NCBI GenBank assembly: GCA_946481035.1
Contig: CAMLNK010000006.1
Span: forward strand, 1 to 16,971
DNA length: 16,971 nucleotides
From: an uncultured Dyadobacter sp.
GTDB taxonomy: Bacteria > Bacteroidota > Bacteroidia > Cytophagales > Spirosomataceae
Reading direction: 5' to 3'
Below are positions 13,568 to 16,971 of this stretch, one piece after another. The translations under genes and the position numbers were made by a program. A model generated the notes under the pieces. The model had not been told where the DNA came from, made no database searches, and was given only the letters and a program-made list of their open reading frames with translations. Each line of letters opens with the position of its first letter. Position 1 is the stretch's first letter.

Positions 13568-14416
13568 TCAGCCTTCGGGCAGTTCGTCCAGCGTCGATTT
13601 CAGTATTTTCTCGATTTCCTTAATCTTATCCTGCTCGCTGGTCTTCTCGTACGACAGGATCAGGTTGCGCAGCACGCGCTGCACGATTTCAAGATTGGTA
13701 CAGGGCTGGTAGAATATGTCCTTGGATTTGATATTCAGCTGCGCGATGTAGTGATCGATGTCCGTTTTGGAAAAAATGATCCCGCGATTGAACACATTAA
13801 TATAGAACTGCGTCTTGTCGTTCTTGTAAGTCAGCACAAACAGATTCGGCAAATTGACGCCATACACCGGCATTCCCAGCTTTCTCGCAATCAACAAATA
13901 GATCACACACAACGTGATCGGGTTACCGCGCCGGCTTTCCAGCACCGAATTGATCATCGAGTTAGTCGGTGAGTGGAAATTCTTGGTGTTCGCGGCGAAG
14001 TTCATCACGCCAAAGAAAATGCTGTTGATCCGCTTCACCTGGTCCACCGCATTCATTTCCTCCTGGAACTGGATCCAGATGTCATAGTAAAGCTGTTCGA
14101 TGGTGGTTTTCAACTTGTCGAGCGACAGGTCGGGATAATGGTAGGTCGCGATGATCCACATACCTTCGAGCAGGTCGAGCCCCCCGCCATTCTTCCACGC
14201 TTGTAACCGTTCTATCATTATGCTAAGCTGCAATTCGTGGATCAGTTCCTCGATTTTACGCTGCACGATCGGGTTGAAGCTCTGCTCCCATTCAGTTTCC
14301 AGAAAAGGTATCACTGTTCCTCCCAACGATAATATCTTCCCCTCAACATGCTGACTTACTTCATGATCTTCATCATCAAGCAAGGATATCAGTGCCTTGA
14401 TTTCTTTCTGGTTCAT
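13568..14416 (-). CDS. SirB1/transglutaminase-like fold protein
   Basis: The protein has 282 residues from the ATG at 14416, chosen because GAGGAAA precedes it directly; the frame could begin at a TTG at 14425 but that lies before the likely ribosome site. Residues 1-70 look like a short HEAT-like helical region. The middle carries the SirB1/Transglut_core2 signature: NSMINSVLESRRGNPITLCV (152-171) and ARKLGMPVYGVNLPNLFVL (177-195). Family members usually have PGHF where this protein has PNLF, so the histidine of that motif is missing. C170 lies in the ITLCV segment. It may therefore be a non-catalytic relative. Function is unknown in general; SirB1-like proteins are often annotated near heme or regulatory genes without proof. 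The gene stands alone, between a convergent partner and the divergent galE operon. Confidence 0.75.
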   Translation of the reverse strand: MNQKEIKALISLLDDEDHEVSQHVEGKILSLGGTVIPFLETEWEQSFNPIVQRKIEELIHELQLSIMIERLQAWKNGGGLDLLEGMWIIATYHYPDLSLDKLKTTIEQLYYDIWIQFQEEMNAVDQVKRINSIFFGVMNFAANTKNFHSPTNSMINSVLESRRGNPITLCVIYLLIARKLGMPVYGVNLPNLFVLTYKNDKTQFYINVFNRGIIFSKTDIDHYIAQLNIKSKDIFYQPCTNLEIVQRVLRNLILSYEKTSEQDKIKEIEKILKSTLDELPEG

Positions 14417-14466
14417 TTTCCTCAAATCTGCGTTTTACAACCAACGGATAAATAAAAACATTTTTT

Positions 14467-14495
14467 TTTAATGGACGTCAAATTTTCTACTTTTG
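14467..14495 (+). promoter_or_regulatory. Promoter of the galE-rfb operon with a leader hairpin
   Basis: TACTTTTG (14488-14495) matches the Bacteroidota -7 element. A T-rich run (14461-14469) lies about 17-20 bases upstream at the -33 position, though it is TTTA and not TTTG. The leader of about 75 bases contains two overlapping, mutually exclusive small stems: GCCCG (14495-14499) with CGGGC (14509-14513), and GGCT (14511-14514) with AGCC (14518-14521). Confidence 0.55.
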
Positions 14496-14573
14496 CCCGG
14501 AAAAAAAGCGGGCTAAAAGCCGTTTTGAACACCATCTATACCACCATATTCTTATAAAAAACGCGCATAACGC

Positions 14574-15593
14574 ATGAAAATTCTCGTTACCGGAGGGGCC
14601 GGTTTTATCGGTTCCCATACCGTTGTAGAGTTGCACAATGCAGGATTCGAACCGGTCATTATCGACAACCTGTACAACTCCAATCTCAACGTTTTAGAAG
14701 GAATCAAAAAGATCACCGGCAAAGAGTTTCCGTTCTACGAAATCGATTGCAATGATGCCGACAAGGTAAGGGCTCTCTTTGAAAAAGAAAAGTTCGACGG
14801 CGTGATCCATTTTGCGGCTTATAAGGCTGTGGGTGAGTCGGTTGAAAAACCTTTGAACTACTACGAAAACAACCTCATTTCCCTTCTGGTACTGCTTCGC
14901 GCTGCCAAGGAATTCAATGTCGATAAGTTTGTATTCTCCTCGTCGTGTACCGTATACGGCCAGCCTGAAAAGCTGCCGGTAACTGAAAGTACACCGCGCC
15001 TGCCTGCCAACTCGCCCTACGGCAACACCAAGGCGATCGCTGAGGACATTATCCGCGACTATGTGCATTCAAATCCGGGCCTGAAAGCAATTTCATTGCG
15101 TTATTTCAACCCGATCGGCGCACACGAAACGTCGCTCATCGGCGAGCTGCCGAATGGCGTTCCAAGCAACCTGGTACCATTCATTACGCAAACAGCCGCC
15201 GGCCTCCGCAAGTCGCTTACCGTGTTTGGCAACGACTACAACACGCCCGACGGCACCTGCATCCGCGACTTCATCCACGTGGTGGACCTCGCGAAAGCGC
15301 ACGTAAAGGCGCTCGACCTGCTCCAATCGCAGACGGATACTAACTATTATGATGTATTTAATGTAGGAACGGGCGAAGGTTATACCGTTTTGCAATTGAT
15401 TAATACTTTTGAGGAAGTAAACGGCGTGAAACTCAACTACACCATCGGGCCACGCCGCGAAGGGGACGTTGAGAAAATCTACGCGCAGTCCGACAAAGTA
15501 AACAATGTAATGAAATGGCGTGCCGAGAAAACCATGGCCGACGCATTGCGCGATGCATGGAACTGGCAATTAAAACTCAAAGCTGAACAATGA
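14574..15593 (+). CDS. galE: UDP-glucose 4-epimerase
   Basis: This 339-residue protein is an extended short-chain dehydrogenase/reductase of standard GalE length. It interconverts UDP-glucose and UDP-galactose with tightly bound NAD. Visible are the NAD loop GGAGFIGSH (7-15), D31 at the end of the second strand followed by NLYNS, the FAAYKAVGES segment (80-89), the catalytic S124 in SSSCTVYG and the Y149-x-x-x-K153 pair in SPYGNTKA. The late region has RYFNPIGAHE, typical of GalE. Its last four bases overlap the rfbB start, so the two are translationally coupled. In this context it feeds surface polysaccharide synthesis more than galactose catabolism, since no galK/galT is present. A UDP-GlcNAc epimerase activity is also possible. 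Confidence 0.95.
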   Translation: MKILVTGGAGFIGSHTVVELHNAGFEPVIIDNLYNSNLNVLEGIKKITGKEFPFYEIDCNDADKVRALFEKEKFDGVIHFAAYKAVGESVEKPLNYYENNLISLLVLLRAAKEFNVDKFVFSSSCTVYGQPEKLPVTESTPRLPANSPYGNTKAIAEDIIRDYVHSNPGLKAISLRYFNPIGAHETSLIGELPNGVPSNLVPFITQTAAGLRKSLTVFGNDYNTPDGTCIRDFIHVVDLAKAHVKALDLLQSQTDTNYYDVFNVGTGEGYTVLQLINTFEEVNGVKLNYTIGPRREGDVEKIYAQSDKVNNVMKWRAEKTMADALRDAWNWQLKLKAEQ

Positions 15594-16645
15594 AAAAAAT
15601 CTTGATTACGGGAGGAGCGGGTTTTATCGGCTCACATGTGGTTCGCCGGTTTGTCAACTTTCACCCGGAATATCATATATATAATCTCGACGCGCTTACC
15701 TACGCAGGCAACCTCGAAAACCTGCGCGACATCGAAAATGCGCCGAACTATACTTTTGTAAAAGGCGATATCGTCGACGCGGCATTTATCGATAAACTTT
15801 TCACCGAAAACGACTTCCACGGCGTGGTACACCTCGCGGCGGAAAGTCACGTGGACCGTTCGATCTCTGACCCGATGTCGTTTGTGATGACGAATGTGGT
15901 GGGTACCGTAAATCTTCTGAATGCTGCTAAAAACGCGTGGAAAGGTGATTTCAGCGACCGCCGTTTTTACCATGTTTCTACCGATGAGGTTTATGGTGAA
16001 CTCCACGACCCGGGTACATTCTTCCTGGAAACAACCAGCTACGACCCGCGTTCGCCGTACTCGGCTTCGAAAGCATCTTCCGACCACTTTGTAAGGGCAT
16101 ATCATAATACTTACAAGCTTCCGGTTGTTATTTCAAACTGCTCGAACAACTACGGCCCGAACCACTTCCCTGAGAAGCTGATCCCGCTGATGATTCACAA
16201 CATCATTCAGCAAAAACCACTTCCTGTTTATGGAAAAGGTGAAAATATCCGCGACTGGTTGTTCGTGGAAGATCACGCGATCGCGATTGATGTGATTTTC
16301 CATAAAGGCGCCAATGGCGATACCTACAATATTGGCGGCCACAACGAGTGGAAAAACATCGACCTTGTTCACTTGCTTTGCAGCATTATGGACCGCAAAC
16401 TGGGCCGCGGCGAAGGCGAAAGCGCGCAGCTGATCACTTACGTGACCGACCGCGCGGGACACGACCTGCGTTACGCGATCGACGCCACCAAATTGTCGGA
16501 AGAGCTGGGTTGGAAACCTTCATTGCAGTTTGCAGAAGGCCTGGAAAGAACCGTTGACTGGTACCTCTCGAATCAGGATTGGCTGAACAACGTTACCTCC
16601 GGCAACTACCAGAAATATTATGACGAAATGTACCAGGATCGTTAA
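15590..16645 (+). CDS. rfbB: dTDP-glucose 4,6-dehydratase
   Basis: This 351-residue short-chain dehydrogenase/reductase converts dTDP-glucose to dTDP-4-keto-6-deoxyglucose, the second step towards dTDP-rhamnose and related deoxysugars. The NAD-binding loop is GGAGFIGSH (8-16). [13 protein letters not shown] (33-45) is family-typical. The catalytic T131-D132-E133 lies in [10 protein letters not shown] (128-137), and the Y157-x-x-x-K161 pair is in [29 protein letters not shown] and [14 protein letters not shown] complete the RfbB signature. The ATG overlaps the galE stop by four bases, and rfbA follows after 35 bases. It is a soluble cytoplasmic homodimer in known cases. The close similarity at its start to galE (both begin GGAGFIGSH) reflects shared fold, not a local duplication. 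Confidence 0.96.
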   Translation: MKKILITGGAGFIGSHVVRRFVNFHPEYHIYNLDALTYAGNLENLRDIENAPNYTFVKGDIVDAAFIDKLFTENDFHGVVHLAAESHVDRSISDPMSFVMTNVVGTVNLLNAAKNAWKGDFSDRRFYHVSTDEVYGELHDPGTFFLETTSYDPRSPYSASKASSDHFVRAYHNTYKLPVVISNCSNNYGPNHFPEKLIPLMIHNIIQQKPLPVYGKGENIRDWLFVEDHAIAIDVIFHKGANGDTYNIGGHNEWKNIDLVHLLCSIMDRKLGRGEGESAQLITYVTDRAGHDLRYAIDATKLSEELGWKPSLQFAEGLERTVDWYLSNQDWLNNVTSGNYQKYYDEMYQDR

Positions 16646-16680
16646 TCCGGTCATTTCTTTACTCAATTACAACTCTATTT

Positions 16681-16971
16681 ATGAAAGGCATTATTCTGGC
16701 CGGCGGTTCCGGTACGAGATTACACCCGCTTACATTGGCGGTAAGCAAGCAGCTCATGCCGGTTTACGACAAGCCGATGATATATTACCCGCTGTCGATC
16801 CTGATGCTGGCGGGCATTCGCGAAATCCTGATTATTTCGACCCCGCACGACCTGCCGCATTTCGAAAAGCTGCTCGGCGACGGTAGCCGCCTCGGCTGCG
16901 AGTTCAGCTATGCGGTGCAACCAAGCCCGGATGGGCTCGCGCAGGCATTCATTATCGGCGAAGAATTCATC
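16681..16971 (+). CDS. rfbA: Glucose-1-phosphate thymidylyltransferase, 3' end outside the window
   Basis: Ninety-seven codons are present, open to the right edge; the normal length is about 290. The start [20 protein letters not shown] is the diagnostic nucleotide-binding signature (G-G-x-G-T-R-L), followed by [18 protein letters not shown] (about 22-39), which binds the sugar phosphate, and [10 protein letters not shown]. Glutamine and aspartate of the nucleotide pocket are expected further on: the visible [14 protein letters not shown] (76-89) matches the stretch that recognises the thymine base. The enzyme joins dTTP and glucose-1-phosphate to give dTDP-glucose, the substrate of the rfbB product, and is usually feedback-inhibited by dTDP-rhamnose. 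rfbC and rfbD probably follow beyond the window. Confidence 0.95.
   Translation, partial: MKGIILAGGSGTRLHPLTLAVSKQLMPVYDKPMIYYPLSILMLAGIREILIISTPHDLPHFEKLLGDGSRLGCEFSYAVQPSPDGLAQAFIIGEEFI

Noticed and set aside
14574..15700. Possible tandem duplication between galE and rfbB, because both start with GGAGFIGSH
   Set aside because: The shared motif is the common NAD-binding loop of extended short-chain dehydrogenases. Sequences diverge afterwards and each has its own family-specific motifs.

Overview
The window looks like chromosomal DNA from a Bacteroidota member of the Cytophagales. My recall of similar proteins points to a Dyadobacter-like genus, but that is an inference and not a proof. Supporting signs are several promoters of the Bacteroidota type (TTG or TTTG, a spacer of about 19, then TAnnTTTG), weak Shine-Dalgarno sequences, a DUF5618-like protein, a carboxyspermidine-type polyamine gene and a DivIVA-domain protein with a long acidic, proline-rich region. 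No tRNA, rRNA, insertion sequence, integrase or CRISPR array was seen.

Layout. Positions 1-411 hold the 3' end of a small helical protein gene with a clear terminator. Positions 433-1062 encode an MgtC/SapB-family membrane protein. Positions 1261-7950 hold a complete six-gene ebo cluster, eboA-B-C-D-E-F, all on the + strand. Junctions are tight or overlapping except for a 190-base gap between eboC and eboD, which carries a purine-rich tandem repeat and an 8-bp inverted repeat. A lipoprotein of the PQQ-dependent sugar dehydrogenase type follows at 8014-9201. Its start codon lies in one arm of a perfect 11-bp inverted repeat. A carboxynorspermidine/carboxyspermidine dehydrogenase (9250-10461) has its own promoter and ends at a bidirectional terminator.

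Positions 10498-12905 run on the - strand: a WD40 protein, then a DivIVA-domain protein, then folB. A phosphopantetheinyl transferase (12936-13565) is read divergently from the WD40 gene across only 30 bases. It converges on a SirB1/transglutaminase-like gene (13568-14416, - strand). The right end, 14574-16971, is the start of a nucleotide-sugar operon, galE-rfbB-rfbA, for UDP-galactose and dTDP-sugar precursors of surface polysaccharide; rfbA is cut by the window edge.

The most interesting part is the ebo cluster. Its families are a UbiA-type prenyltransferase (EboC), a sugar-phosphate-cyclase/dehydroquinate-synthase homologue (EboD), a xylose-isomerase-like TIM barrel (EboE), a TatD-like metal hydrolase (EboB), an alkaline-phosphatase-superfamily protein with altered metal ligands (EboF) and the cluster-specific EboA. 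Together they resemble a pathway for a small cyclised, possibly prenylated metabolite. In cyanobacteria the cluster is known to be needed for moving a scytonemin precursor to the periplasm. No scytonemin genes are visible here, so the cargo or product in this organism is open.
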